A stretch of DNA of 50,928 nucleotides. Source: an uncultured Lachnospiraceae bacterium. GTDB taxonomy: Bacteria > Bacillota > Clostridia > Lachnospirales > Lachnospiraceae. The stretch spans positions 1 through 50,928 of the forward strand of contig CANDAG010000027.1 in NCBI GenBank assembly GCA_947382625.1, in the 5' to 3' direction. Below the pieces are notes generated by a model that did no database searches, had not been told where the DNA came from, and worked only from the letters and a program-made list of their open reading frames with translations. The translations under genes were made by a program, and so were the position numbers. Below, piece after piece: positions 1-9,706 of this stretch. The stretch's first letter is position 1. Each line of letters begins with the position of its first letter.

Positions 1-318
1 AGCGAAAGCCTGAGTACGAGTGAAAGCTTAAGTACAAGCGAGAGCTTAAGCACGAGTGAAAGCCTCAGCACCAGTGAGAGCTTGAGTACGAGCGAAAGCT
101 TAAGCACAAGCGAGAGCTTGAGTACGAGTGAAAGCCTCAGCACCAGTGAAAGCTTGAGTACGAGTGAAAGCCTTAGCACCAGTGAGAGCTTGAGTACGAG
201 TGAAAGCTTGAGCACAAGCGAGAGTTTGAGTACGAGTGAAAGTCTCAGTACAAGCGAGAGTTTGAGTACAAGTGAAAGCTTAAGCACAAGTGAGAGCTTG
301 AGTACAAGTGAAAGCTTA
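1..318 (+). repeat. 18-bp tandem array encoding SLSTSE
   Basis: About 17.7 consecutive 18-base units of the type AGYYTRAGYACRAGYGAR, continuing past the left edge. Units differ almost only at silent third positions (for example AGC/AGT, GAA/GAG, TTA/TTG/CTC/CTG), so the DNA has diverged while the hexapeptide stayed fixed. Such arrays expand and contract by recombination and are a common assembly break point. Confidence 0.95.
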
Positions 319-963
319 ATCATAAGCGAAAGCTCAAGTATTAGCGAGAGTCTTAGCATTAGTGAAAGCAACTCGATTAGCGAAAGTGAGAGTGCTTCTG
401 TAAGTTCAAGCGAGAGTGAAAGTGCATCAATAAGCACAAGTACATCAGACAGTGCAGCAGCCGAGGATGGAACAGGCGGTGGAGCTGGGGAAGATGTTAC
501 ACCTCCTGCAGGTGATGCAGCTGATATAGTAGACACAACCACAGTGCCTACGGTTCCGGCAGCGGATGGCCCGGTTACAGAAGTTGATGAGGGCCTGTTA
601 GAGATTGATGACGGAGTAGTTCCTCTTGTGGCACCTAATTTGATGACTGCAAGAGTTCCGGCAGGAATGGATTTAGGAACACTTGATGAGGTGGTTGCAG
701 AAGTAGACGATATTGATGATGATCTGTTACAGATTGATGATGAGGAAGTACCTCTTGCAGTTATCGGCGATGAGGAGGAAGATATGAATGGTGAGTTGGT
801 AGAAATGGAAGACGAAGAAATACCGCTTACGGCTCCTGTCGCGACAGATAGACTTTGGTGGTCATGGCTTCCTGTAATAGGAGCAATTGCGAGCGCTGTG
901 GATGGGTATCGTCAAAATAAGAAGGATAAAAATAAATCCGACAGCAATAAAAAAGAGGATTGA
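1..963 (+). CDS. Serine-rich repeat surface adhesin, C-terminal part (5' end outside window)
   Basis: The frame is open from base 1, so this is the 3' end of a longer gene; the first in-window ATG (82) lies inside the repeat and is not the start. The protein opens with about 17 copies of the hexapeptide SLSTSE, moves through imperfect SISES/SASES repeats to about base 450, then an acidic Pro/Val/Ala-rich stalk with three copies of a motif like IDDEEVPL (about 600-630, 735-762, 800-831). It ends with a hydrophobic segment ([16 protein letters not shown]) and a Lys/Asn/Asp-rich tail. There is no LPXTG sortase signal. Ser/Thr repeats of this kind are O-glycosylated and exported by the accessory Sec system encoded directly downstream, so this is very probably its substrate. 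The adhesive region lies upstream and cannot be seen. Confidence 0.9.
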   Translation, partial: SESLSTSESLSTSESLSTSESLSTSESLSTSESLSTSESLSTSESLSTSESLSTSESLSTSESLSTSESLSTSESLSTSESLSTSESLSTSESLSTSESLSTSESLIISESSSISESLSISESNSISESESASVSSSESESASISTSTSDSAAAEDGTGGGAGEDVTPPAGDAADIVDTTTVPTVPAADGPVTEVDEGLLEIDDGVVPLVAPNLMTARVPAGMDLGTLDEVVAEVDDIDDDLLQIDDEEVPLAVIGDEEEDMNGELVEMEDEEIPLTAPVATDRLWWSWLPVIGAIASAVDGYRQNKKDKNKSDSNKKED

Positions 964-1000
964 TCTTAATTCTTCAAAAGTTAAAAATTCAGTGTAATAT

Positions 1001-1040
1001 ATATATACCTCTCCGGTATCTCTACCGGGGAGGTATATAT
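1001..1040 (+). promoter_or_regulatory. Long hairpin between adhesin and secY2
   Basis: A 17-18 bp stem (arms 1002-1018 and 1023-1039, one G-U pair, loop TCTC) sits in the 91-base gap. No T-run follows, so it is not a standard intrinsic terminator; it may limit read-through or be an RNA processing or stability element between the adhesin and the secretion genes. The 3' arm carries GGGGAGG, an accessible ribosome site only when the stem is open; it lies 5 bases before ATG 1039 of a 9-codon frame (MKGSLFEKE) that overlaps the TTG start of secY2. Confidence 0.6.
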
Positions 1041-1054
1041 GAAGGGAAGTTTAT

Positions 1055-2254
1055 TTGAAAAAGAATAAGACTCATGAATTGAGGAAGAGACTTCTTTTTA
1101 CCTTATTGATTCTTGCAGGTTACATGGTAGGAAGAAGTCTCTTGCTTTATAATGTAGATTCGTCAGCATATCAGTTTGATGAACTTGACTCTCAAAATAT
1201 AATATTTTCAATGATAAGTGGGGACAGACACCGCTATACGTTTTTTGCTCTTGGTATTATGCCATATATAACGGCAAACTTAATTATGTGGGTTATTATG
1301 GCAATAAGGGGAAATGAATACAGATCTCGTCTCTCACCACAAAAAATAGAGCGATTTTCGCTGATATTGATGATTATAATAGCAGTTGCATTTGCACTGT
1401 CACGCGCTAATGAATTGATATTTAAACAATCAAATTTTAATCTGGAGACGTTAAAAGTAATTGCTGTTTCGGAGATGACAGTAGGCGCTGTGATTATATA
1501 TAAAATGGCGACCTCAAATAAAGAACATGGAATAGGTGCACAAATACCAATTATATTGGTAAATGTTTTAGATAATTTGATTTCAACTTTACAAAAATCT
1601 ACATGGGACGAGTTATACAGGCCACTGATTTTATGTTTATGCATGGCTTTGGTAATTTTGGTTATGGAGAATGTAATTATTCGTATTCCAGTTCAGAGAG
1701 TGTCGATCCATAATGTTTACGCAGATAAAAGCTATATAGCCTTTAAACTTGATCCGATAGGGGTAATGCCTGTGATGTTTGCGACGGCCTTTTTTATGAT
1801 ACCGCAGCTATTTATAAGGCTCCTTTTGCTTTTTTATCAAGATAACAATACTTTGTTGCTTATCTATGAAGAGTTGAATCTGACTAATATTATAGGAGTG
1901 ATTGTTTATTTAGGGATAATATTTGCACTGAATGTCATATTTTCATTTGTTATGCTTAGTCCGGGAGAAATGGCCGAACAGTTACAGAGAGGAGGAGACA
2001 GTATAGTAAATGTATATGCTGGGAAGAAGACCAAGAAATATTTACGGAAGAGGGTTTTACAGTTGAGTACTTTTAGTAGTTGTGTATTGTGCTTGATGAT
2101 GGGAATTTCATTGGGGCTTTCATTAAAAGGAGAAATATCATCGCAATTGGCGTTATTTCCTACAACAGGAATGATGCTGATTGGTATATTATGCCCTCTT
2201 TATCGAGAAGTAAAAACATATCGGAGGTTTGATTCTTATTCTTTTTTTATGTGA
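1055..2254 (+). CDS. secY2: Accessory Sec system translocase SecY2
   Basis: 399 aa, highly hydrophobic with about ten membrane segments, close to the usual SecY2 length. It opens with a short charged N-terminus (MKKNKTHELRKR) and a first membrane helix, and has the SecY-like cytoplasmic segments around IRIPVQRVSIHN and MSPGEMAEQLQRGGDSI (here LSPGEMAEQL). It forms the membrane channel of the accessory Sec pathway for the glycosylated serine-rich adhesin and works with SecA2 and Asp1-3. The start is TTG at 1055 with GAAGGGAAG at 1041-1049 as ribosome site. It is the first gene of the secretion block and is followed after 56 bases by asp1. Base composition is clearly A/T-rich compared with genes after about 13 kb. 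Confidence 0.93.
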   Translation: MKKNKTHELRKRLLFTLLILAGYMVGRSLLLYNVDSSAYQFDELDSQNIIFSMISGDRHRYTFFALGIMPYITANLIMWVIMAIRGNEYRSRLSPQKIERFSLILMIIIAVAFALSRANELIFKQSNFNLETLKVIAVSEMTVGAVIIYKMATSNKEHGIGAQIPIILVNVLDNLISTLQKSTWDELYRPLILCLCMALVILVMENVIIRIPVQRVSIHNVYADKSYIAFKLDPIGVMPVMFATAFFMIPQLFIRLLLLFYQDNNTLLLIYEELNLTNIIGVIVYLGIIFALNVIFSFVMLSPGEMAEQLQRGGDSIVNVYAGKKTKKYLRKRVLQLSTFSSCVLCLMMGISLGLSLKGEISSQLALFPTTGMMLIGILCPLYREVKTYRRFDSYSFFM

Positions 2255-2310
2255 TTTATTGAATAAGAAGATTTTTTCACAGAAGTTTTTGAAAGGATGT
2301 AAAATACCTG

Positions 2311-3927
2311 ATGTTGTACTTTATACCGGCATGGTATCAAAAGAATGAGTGGAAAGAAAGTGAACAGTTCTGGTATAGGCGACGTATGCAGACAGAAACT
2401 GACGATACCGTGAAACAAATACAACTATTTCAGCGAAATTCCATTTGTGAGCACAAGATTCTGCTATTGTCCTATGCGCCAAATTTTAGACATTTTTTAC
2501 ATAGACAGAGTGCTTTTAGAGTTCCTTATTGGTCGGTATTTGATGCTATACAAGAAGTAAGAAGAAAAAAGCAGGCAATTCTTTCTTTTCACGATTTAAA
2601 CTGGCCGAAGGGAATTGAGTTTATTTATACGCCGTTCTCAGTTTTAGCTTTGTTAAATCATGAAAGATATGCGCAAATTGAGTTCGGAGAATATGGAAAT
2701 CCGATACAAGTAGACTTATATCGAAACGGACAGATTAATCGAAAGAATATATATGATGATAGAGGATTTGTTTCCTGTACATCTGTGTATGAAAATGGCA
2801 GAAAGTCTTACGAACAATATTTAACGGAAAAAGGTATCTGGAAATTATGCTGTTTTGCAGATGGTCATGTGGTGGTTAATCCTCGCAGCAATCAATACCT
2901 GATTTGCACACACAAAGGAGAGTATCAAATTTCTTTCTCGAGGAACTCTTATGCATCAATGGAACAAGTGATAGAGGAAGTTTTGATATCATATCTTCAG
3001 ACTACTCAAGACTTGGATATCTTTTGCGTAGCGGCGCATGTGCAACATATGAATCTGCTTGATAGATTACTAACAGGTAAACGAACCATATTTTCTATTT
3101 TTGAAAATAGGATTTCTCGTGAGAATATCAGAATGGCTCTGCATAGTCTTTCTCATGGAAATTGTATTGTGACAGATTCTGAGGATAATCTTGAAATCCT
3201 CCTAAAACAAAGCAATCTCAAAAATGTAAGAAAAACGAATATTCCTCCATATGATACGCGTATGGATCATGGAATTAGTCAGCAACTGCACGTACAGAAG
3301 ATATTGTTTCCAGTTGATCATCTGAAAACAGAGGAATTGAAGACTGCCGTGAAGTATTTGGCGTCATATTTGCTAGAAAATCATAATGCTAGGGTGCATT
3401 TGTTTACCAGAAATGCAGAATTTAACAGAGAAGATATATTACTGAGACAGATTAGGGATATTTTAAATACTAATGGTTATCCAGCTGAATGGGCGCGGAA
3501 AGAAAATATGAATAAATTTGAATTTTTGCTGGATAAAGAGGATCAGATTCCTGTTTTATTTATAGTAGAACAATGTGTGGACGAACTATCAGTAAATAAA
3601 TGTGTGAGAGAACAAAGGCTTTTGGTAGATTTGGCAGATCCGCCTGATTTATTTTTGCAAATATCCTGTGTAAGCATGGGGATCCCACAGATTTTGCGGA
3701 TTCCTACTCAGTATATGCGCCCGGGAAAGAATGGGAGGATCAATACAGAGTTATCTAAATTAGGTGAAGATTTAAGATATTATCTGGAAGGCCTAAGCAA
3801 TTGGAATTATGCCATGATTCAGTCATATGATGTGGGAAAAACTCATACGGCACAATATTTGATTGAGCAATGGAAAGAGGTTATTACAGACATTGAAAAC
3901 AGTAAGAGTGTTACAGTTGGGAGCTGA
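2311..3927 (+). CDS. asp1: Accessory Sec secretory protein Asp1
   Basis: 538 aa, usual Asp1 size. The N-terminus MLYFIPAWYQ and the following WYRRR stretch are typical of Asp1. In streptococci Asp1 has a GT-B-like fold without glycosyltransferase activity and forms a cytosolic complex with Asp2 and Asp3 that escorts the serine-rich protein to SecA2. ATG 2311 has GAAAGGATG about 11 bases upstream. The 3' end overlaps asp2 by about 35 bases (more if the upstream TTG at 3863 is used), suggesting translational coupling. Assignment rests on order in the locus and the N-terminal signature; most of the sequence is divergent. Confidence 0.88.
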   Translation: MLYFIPAWYQKNEWKESEQFWYRRRMQTETDDTVKQIQLFQRNSICEHKILLLSYAPNFRHFLHRQSAFRVPYWSVFDAIQEVRRKKQAILSFHDLNWPKGIEFIYTPFSVLALLNHERYAQIEFGEYGNPIQVDLYRNGQINRKNIYDDRGFVSCTSVYENGRKSYEQYLTEKGIWKLCCFADGHVVVNPRSNQYLICTHKGEYQISFSRNSYASMEQVIEEVLISYLQTTQDLDIFCVAAHVQHMNLLDRLLTGKRTIFSIFENRISRENIRMALHSLSHGNCIVTDSEDNLEILLKQSNLKNVRKTNIPPYDTRMDHGISQQLHVQKILFPVDHLKTEELKTAVKYLASYLLENHNARVHLFTRNAEFNREDILLRQIRDILNTNGYPAEWARKENMNKFEFLLDKEDQIPVLFIVEQCVDELSVNKCVREQRLLVDLADPPDLFLQISCVSMGIPQILRIPTQYMRPGKNGRINTELSKLGEDLRYYLEGLSNWNYAMIQSYDVGKTHTAQYLIEQWKEVITDIENSKSVTVGS

Positions 3928-5425
3928 AGATTTTAGCAATATATTGCCTATATCGGATTGTGCAGAGTGGTACTATGAACCAGATTTCTCTGGATTACCG
4001 GAAAAAGATTTTGATGTTGTGATTCTGGATAGGGAAATTACAGCATCTGAATTTGATTATTTGATACGATTTTCAAAAGCTTATACTTTGTTTTTGACAG
4101 ATAAAGTTTCTCTGAAAAAGGGAGACCTTACAAAAAAATATTTTATAAGGAAGATGGGAAAGAGAATTTCCGCTGAGAATCTGTGTATTCTTTTAAAAGA
4201 GGATTTGCCAGATTATTTTTCGGGATCTTATGGGGAGAAATATGTGCCCCATAATATATCTATAGCACAGGGGTATAAAGAAGTTGTTGCATGGCGGGGA
4301 TTTGAGGGGGTAGATTTAGAGGGGAATTTTGGCAGTGAGTTGACGCAGATTGTTTTTTGGAAAAATAATATTCCTATTGAAGGAAATCAGGCTATTGATT
4401 TCTGGCTGGAATATGCAAAGGATGACACGATTGAGATATTATTGGAGATAACAATGATTCAGTTCGGATATGGGACTGATCCTCAATTTCAAAAGATATG
4501 GTCTTTTTCTGAAGAAGAATTGGATGACATTGTTTATATTGAGAATAAAAGCGAAAAATTAGGGTATATATTTGTTTCCCTTAAGGCAAAAGGAAATGGG
4601 AAGCTGACAATAACAGCATTGCATGATCGTCATTCAAGAAGAGGGAAGGGAAATTTTATTCCAGGAGGGCGAAGGGTAGTAACGACTGATCGGGAAGAGA
4701 TTTTTTATTATTTTGATCCTGGTAATTTGACTCCCCCATTAAATGTATATTTCTCTGGTTACAAGACGCAGGAAGGATTTGAAGGATATTATATGATGAG
4801 AGGATTGAAACAACCTTTCCTGTTAATTACAGAGTCCAGATTAGAAGGAGGAGGTTTTTATCTTGGTTCAGAGGAATATGAAAATAAGATTGAGCAGATT
4901 ATTCGAAAGCATATGAAGAAACTAAGATTTCAAAGCTCGGAAGTAATTTTATCGGGGCTTTCTATGGGGACATTCGGAGCATTGTATTATGGATGCAGAG
5001 TTCAACCGAATACGATACTGCTTGGCAAGCCTTTGGCCAGTATTGGGAATGTGGCTGAAAACGAGCGTATTAATCGTCCTGGTGGGTTTCCAACTTCGTT
5101 AGATGTTCTTCATAAAGTTTGTGGGAGTTTGAGCAAGAAGGCAGTTGATCAGTTGAATGACAGGTTTTGGGATGCGTTTGACTGTACGAATTGGGCAAAA
5201 ACCTGTTTTGTGGTAGCTTATATGGTGGAAGATGACTATGACAGAACCGCATATGAAAAACTCCAGTTTCATTTAAAGGATGCTGGTGTGAGGATATATG
5301 GAAAAGGATTGCATGGTCGGCATAATGATAATACATCTGGTATTGTAAATTGGTTTGTGAAGCAATATCAGGAGGTTATAGAAAGCGATTTTAATGAAAT
5401 ACGGAGTAACAGGCAGAAGCAATGA
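3893..5425 (+). CDS. asp2: Accessory Sec protein Asp2 (glycan O-acetyltransferase)
   Basis: About 510 aa. The alpha/beta-hydrolase half carries the nucleophile elbow GLSMGTFGA with Ser at about residue 357, and the late HGRHNDN segment offers the catalytic His (about 474 or 477). In Streptococcus gordonii Asp2 acetylates GlcNAc on the serine-rich adhesin as well as being needed for export; the conserved Ser and His suggest the enzyme is active here. I chose TTG 3893 because the family starts just before a sequence like VRVLQLG; TTG 3863 in the same frame is possible and would add 10 residues. The gene overlaps asp1 at its 5' end and shares an ATGA with asp3 at its 3' end. Confidence 0.9.
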   Translation: MKTVRVLQLGAEDFSNILPISDCAEWYYEPDFSGLPEKDFDVVILDREITASEFDYLIRFSKAYTLFLTDKVSLKKGDLTKKYFIRKMGKRISAENLCILLKEDLPDYFSGSYGEKYVPHNISIAQGYKEVVAWRGFEGVDLEGNFGSELTQIVFWKNNIPIEGNQAIDFWLEYAKDDTIEILLEITMIQFGYGTDPQFQKIWSFSEEELDDIVYIENKSEKLGYIFVSLKAKGNGKLTITALHDRHSRRGKGNFIPGGRRVVTTDREEIFYYFDPGNLTPPLNVYFSGYKTQEGFEGYYMMRGLKQPFLLITESRLEGGGFYLGSEEYENKIEQIIRKHMKKLRFQSSEVILSGLSMGTFGALYYGCRVQPNTILLGKPLASIGNVAENERINRPGGFPTSLDVLHKVCGSLSKKAVDQLNDRFWDAFDCTNWAKTCFVVAYMVEDDYDRTAYEKLQFHLKDAGVRIYGKGLHGRHNDNTSGIVNWFVKQYQEVIESDFNEIRSNRQKQ

Positions 5426-5865
5426 CTGGAGAATCGTGGAAGATTTATTGGAATGAATATATAAAAGACACATATCTGTATGGATCTGAAATATTTTTCC
5501 ATGCAAAAGATGATGTGGAATTCAGAAACGAATTGATGCCGCCGGGGACTGTGATTAAAAGTTGGTTTTCCAAGGTGAATTATCAGGTAATGCGTATAGA
5601 GCCTGCATTGCCTATGATAGACGGGGAAGGTAGCTATCATATTAGTCTGGATGCTTCGGCAGAACCTGCAGATGGATTACTTATAAGACTGATCTTTTAT
5701 GATCGCTATGATGTGGAAGCAGGAAGCCAGATTGTACGTGATGGGGAAAGCGACTTTAGGTGTCCATTGAAGACATTTAGCTATGCAGTGCAATTGATTA
5801 ATTCTGGCGCAACACAGTTTCATTTCCATTCAATAATAATAACGGAAATCACAGATGAAGAATAG
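5422..5865 (+). CDS. asp3: Accessory Sec protein Asp3
   Basis: 147 aa, typical Asp3 length. Contains the family-like segment NELMPPGTVIKSW and a beta-rich remainder (Asp3 has a carbohydrate-binding-module-like fold). It is the third member of the Asp1-2-3 complex that binds the adhesin and SecA2. ATG 5422 overlaps the asp2 stop (ATGA), and the 3' end overlaps secA2 by 11 bases, so asp2, asp3 and secA2 are probably translationally coupled. Confidence 0.9.
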   Translation: MTGESWKIYWNEYIKDTYLYGSEIFFHAKDDVEFRNELMPPGTVIKSWFSKVNYQVMRIEPALPMIDGEGSYHISLDASAEPADGLLIRLIFYDRYDVEAGSQIVRDGESDFRCPLKTFSYAVQLINSGATQFHFHSIIITEITDEE

Positions 5866-8179
5866 AAAGCTTTATCATATACTTAAAAAAGTAAAAAAAG
5901 AGCAGTTGATTATGAAAGAACTCGAAGACGATGTCCTGAGTGGGAAGACAGAAGAGTTCAAAAGACGTATTTCAGAAGGAGCATCGCTAAATAGCCTTCT
6001 TCCGGAGGCATATGCAGTTATATGCGAGTCAGATAGAAGGATTTTAGGCATGGAACCTTATGATTGTCAGATTTTGGGAGCAATTGCCTTGCATTATGAT
6101 TATCTGGCGGAAATGAATACTGGAGAAGGAAAAACCTTGACGGCAACTATGCCACTGTATCTTAATGCATTGACAGGTAAGAGTACCATGCTGGTTACAG
6201 CCAATGATTATTTGGCTGCCCGTGATGCAGAAGAGATGGGGCCAGTATATGAGTTCTTGGGTTTGATTGTGCGTTCGGGGGTAAATATAGATCCCGAAAA
6301 AAGTCTCGATAATGATGAGAAACGTCAGATTTATAATGCAGATATCGTTTATACGACACACCCTGTATTGGGATTTGATTATTTGTTAAATAATCTTGTG
6401 AGCCGTGCGGAAGATCGCTTTATGAGAGAATTTTATTATGTAATTATTGATGAGGCGGATATGGTGCTTATGGATGCAGCAACTATGCCCCTTGTGATAT
6501 CCGGCGTACCGCGGGTTCAATCAAATTTATATGGTATGACGGATTTCTTTGTGACCACATTACAGCCGGAGCGCGACTACATAGAGGAAGATCATGGCGT
6601 GTGGCTTACCGATGAGGGAGTAGCCTATGCGGAACGATATTTTCGTATTGAAGGATTTTATGCAAAGGAAAATTTCGAACTTAACAGACATGTGACTCTT
6701 GCTCTTAAAGCACATATTACTATGGAAAGGGAAAAAAATTATGTAGTTACCGAAAAAGGGGAAGTGTCTCTGCTTGACAATGGTACGGGGCGGATTCTTT
6801 CTGGTATGAAGTTGAGAGGCGGTATGCATCAGGCGATTGAGGCCAAGGAGAAGGTGAACATTACCCAGGAAAACAGATCAGTAGCATCCGTGACTTATCA
6901 AAATCTGTTTCTGCTTTTCCCACGTATGTCAGGCATGAGTGGCACCATTGCTGATGCGAAGAAAGAATTGCGTAAGATATATAAAAAGAAAGTGGCTGTA
7001 ATACCTCCAAACAGACCGCTCCAAAGAGAAGATAAGAAGGATATGTTCTTCAAAAATGCAGAAACACAGTGCAAAGAAGCAGTTAAGGAAGTGATCAGGT
7101 GCCATGAGATAGGACGGCCTGTACTGGTGGTGACGTCAACTATTGCAGATACAGAGATGGTATCCCGTCTCCTGGTCGATCATCAGATTGCCCATAGTGT
7201 ATTGAACGCAAATAGTGCATATTGGGAAGCTCAGATCATTAAGGAAGCTGGACAAAAAGGCACGGTTACCGTATCTACCGGCATGGCAGGGCGTGGTACA
7301 GACATCCGCCTGGGACCGGGAGTCAAGGAATTGGGAGGTCTTGCAGTCATTGGTATTGGTCGTATGGCGAATATCCGTTTGGAGCGGCAGGCTAGAGGGC
7401 GTGCAGGGCGGCAAGGGGATCCGGGAAGCAGTCAGTTTTTTGTTTCTCTTGAAGACGATACGATTTCCTCAGTAGGCGAAAAGGTGCTGGAAAAGTATGT
7501 TGAAAAAGACCGTTGGATTTCAAAGCGTAAACTGAAGAAAATGATTAATGGAACACAGAGGCGTTTGGAGGAACAGGCGGTTGCACAGAGAAAAAGTTCT
7601 GTTGATTATGACAAGGTCATGAAACGCCAGAGGACAATGATGTATGACGTCCGTAACAGGCTGTTGGATGGTGGAAGTCTGGAGTTTGAAGTGGTGTTAG
7701 GGTTGGCATATGAGAGTGTGGATTTATTTTTGAAAGAAAAGCCGCGCCTTGCCACCGGAGATATTACGCGGTATGTGTTGAATAATATTTCGTATAATCT
7801 GGATGACAGATTTTTGCATGTTAACTATATAAAGAAAAAGTCATTGAGAAGAGCCTTGCAGTCTTATATTAATACGGTATGGAAAAAGAAAAAGCGCTCT
7901 TTTTCATCAGAAGAGGAATTAAAGGAATATATCCGTCTGTGCGTCTTGCGGGCAATTGATGATGCCTGGGTAGAGCAGGTAGATTATTTACAGCAGTTGC
8001 AGTATGTGGTCAGCGGCAGAGCGACTGCACAGCGGAATCCTGTGTTTGAATATCATGTGGAGGCCTATGACTCTTTCCGGCGGATGCAGGAAACCATCAA
8101 AAAGGATATTGTAAGGAATATATTTCTGGGAGAAAAAGAATATAACAAGGCAGGAGAAATGTATGTTTTATTCCCGTAG
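5855..8179 (+). CDS. secA2: Accessory Sec ATPase SecA2
   Basis: 774 aa; shorter than housekeeping SecA and without the C-terminal zinc-binding tail, as expected for SecA2. Walker A is NTGEGKT (about residues 88-94), the second motif TANDYLAARDAE about 115-127, Walker B/DEAD is VIIDEAD (about 196-202), and the helicase C-terminal motifs GMAGRGTDIRLG and ARGRAGRQGDPGSSQFF are intact, so an active motor is expected. It drives export of the serine-rich adhesin through SecY2. ATG 5855 lies inside the end of asp3. The 36-base gap to gtfA holds only the next ribosome site. Confidence 0.95.
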   Translation: MKNRKLYHILKKVKKEQLIMKELEDDVLSGKTEEFKRRISEGASLNSLLPEAYAVICESDRRILGMEPYDCQILGAIALHYDYLAEMNTGEGKTLTATMPLYLNALTGKSTMLVTANDYLAARDAEEMGPVYEFLGLIVRSGVNIDPEKSLDNDEKRQIYNADIVYTTHPVLGFDYLLNNLVSRAEDRFMREFYYVIIDEADMVLMDAATMPLVISGVPRVQSNLYGMTDFFVTTLQPERDYIEEDHGVWLTDEGVAYAERYFRIEGFYAKENFELNRHVTLALKAHITMEREKNYVVTEKGEVSLLDNGTGRILSGMKLRGGMHQAIEAKEKVNITQENRSVASVTYQNLFLLFPRMSGMSGTIADAKKELRKIYKKKVAVIPPNRPLQREDKKDMFFKNAETQCKEAVKEVIRCHEIGRPVLVVTSTIADTEMVSRLLVDHQIAHSVLNANSAYWEAQIIKEAGQKGTVTVSTGMAGRGTDIRLGPGVKELGGLAVIGIGRMANIRLERQARGRAGRQGDPGSSQFFVSLEDDTISSVGEKVLEKYVEKDRWISKRKLKKMINGTQRRLEEQAVAQRKSSVDYDKVMKRQRTMMYDVRNRLLDGGSLEFEVVLGLAYESVDLFLKEKPRLATGDITRYVLNNISYNLDDRFLHVNYIKKKSLRRALQSYINTVWKKKKRSFSSEEELKEYIRLCVLRAIDDAWVEQVDYLQQLQYVVSGRATAQRNPVFEYHVEAYDSFRRMQETIKKDIVRNIFLGEKEYNKAGEMYVLFP

Positions 8180-8215
8180 CATTGACAGAAATTATGAGGG
8201 AGAGGATAGAAGGAA

Positions 8216-9706
8216 ATGATTTACAATTTTAATCTTGGTATTGGTTGGGCATCCAGCGGCGTGGAGTACGCCCAGAGCTATCGGGCGGTTATGCTCAGAA
8301 ATATCGGGGCTGACGCGAAATTTGTATTCACGGATCTGATCACAGGAGAGAACATTGAGCATTTGACCAGGAATATTGGTTTTTTGGATTCCGAGATCAT
8401 ATGGCTGTATACCTTTTTTACAGATCAAAAGATCGCACCGGTTTCTTACACACTCAGTGACTTGAAAAAGACACTGCCTACAGATGAGTACACATATAAA
8501 AGGACTGGTAAAACAGGGCAATTGATCTTTGCCGGGCAAAACAATTATTATGCCATTTATTTTGTGGACGAGCAGTCCGAGCGGGTTCACCGGGTGGAGA
8601 TGGTATCGGGAGGACTTCTGATCCGGAAGGATTACTTCACCTATGACAGAATCTTTTCAGAATATTATGCACCTCTGGATAATAAGGCGCATATGTATCT
8701 GCGCAGATTTTTTAACGAGGATGGCACAGTGGCCTATGAGGAGATCAACGATGACGGAAAGGTGATGTATCAGTTTCCGGATAAGATTCTCTGTTCAAAA
8801 GAAGAATTCGTAGGATATATGGTATCCAGACTGAATCTGACCAAAGATGACATCGTACTGATTGATCGCACCACAGGAGTTGGTCAGACCATCCTGCAAA
8901 ATACCGGGAACGCCCGGGTGGGGATTATTATTCATGCAGATCATTTTAGTGAGGGAAGCACAGATGATGACAACATCCTTTGGAACAATTATTATGAGTA
9001 TTCCTTTGCGATGCACAGGCACATCGATTTTTATGTCACAGCTACAGATGAGCAAAACAGGCTGCTCAAGGAACAGTTTCTGAAATATAACGGCACGGAG
9101 CCAACCGTTTATACGGTTCCTGTAGGAAGTCTGGATGAACTGAAGTATCCAACCATCAACCGCAATCCATATTCCATTCTGACAGCTTCCAGGCTAGCTA
9201 CAGAGAAGCATATAGACTGGATCATTGAAGCGGTTGTAAAGGCGCATGAGGTGGTTCCTCAGCTTACACTGGATATCTATGGAAAAGGCGGCGAGGAGCA
9301 GAAGCTGAAGGAATTGATTAGGAAGCTTGGAGCGGAGAATTATATTATTCTTCGCGGACAGCAGAATCTGAAAGAGGTTTATCAGGATTATGAGCTATAC
9401 CTGTCCGGCTCCATGAGTGAGGGATTTGGACTGACCCTGATGGAGGCGATCGGCGGCGGACTCCCGATTATAGGCTTTGATGTAAGATATGGTAATCCCA
9501 CATTTATCGATGACGGGAAGAACGGATATCTGATCCCGGTGGACGAGCATACCTCTCAAAGGGAAAAGATTGAAGCACTGACGGACCGGTTGATACAGCT
9601 GTTTACAGAAGCAGATTTAGACAGCTTTCATGAGCATTCCTATGAAAAGGCAAAAGGATTTCTTACAAAGGAGGTGGAGCTCAGATGGAAAAATATAGTG
9701 GGATGA
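8216..9706 (+). CDS. gtfA: Accessory Sec glycosyltransferase GtfA
   Basis: 496 aa. The N-terminus NLGIGWASSGVEYAQSYR is the hallmark of GtfA, the GT4-type enzyme that transfers GlcNAc from UDP-GlcNAc onto Ser/Thr of the adhesin in the cytoplasm. The donor-binding half has ILTASRLATEKHIDW, YGKGGEEQKL and the EX7E-type segment SEGFGLTLMEAIGGGLP. It works as a complex with GtfB, encoded next with a 22-base overlap. The DNA from here on is visibly more G/C-rich than secY2-asp3. Confidence 0.95.
   Translation: MIYNFNLGIGWASSGVEYAQSYRAVMLRNIGADAKFVFTDLITGENIEHLTRNIGFLDSEIIWLYTFFTDQKIAPVSYTLSDLKKTLPTDEYTYKRTGKTGQLIFAGQNNYYAIYFVDEQSERVHRVEMVSGGLLIRKDYFTYDRIFSEYYAPLDNKAHMYLRRFFNEDGTVAYEEINDDGKVMYQFPDKILCSKEEFVGYMVSRLNLTKDDIVLIDRTTGVGQTILQNTGNARVGIIIHADHFSEGSTDDDNILWNNYYEYSFAMHRHIDFYVTATDEQNRLLKEQFLKYNGTEPTVYTVPVGSLDELKYPTINRNPYSILTASRLATEKHIDWIIEAVVKAHEVVPQLTLDIYGKGGEEQKLKELIRKLGAENYIILRGQQNLKEVYQDYELYLSGSMSEGFGLTLMEAIGGGLPIIGFDVRYGNPTFIDDGKNGYLIPVDEHTSQREKIEALTDRLIQLFTEADLDSFHEHSYEKAKGFLTKEVELRWKNIVG

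Noticed and set aside
1-318. Regular repeats that could suggest a CRISPR array
   Set aside because: Units are 18 bases, contiguous with no spacers, and encode SLSTSE in frame throughout.
5070-5640. Three overlapping minus-strand frames of 77-90 codons
   Set aside because: Antisense to asp2/asp3 with A/T-driven Ile/His-rich composition.
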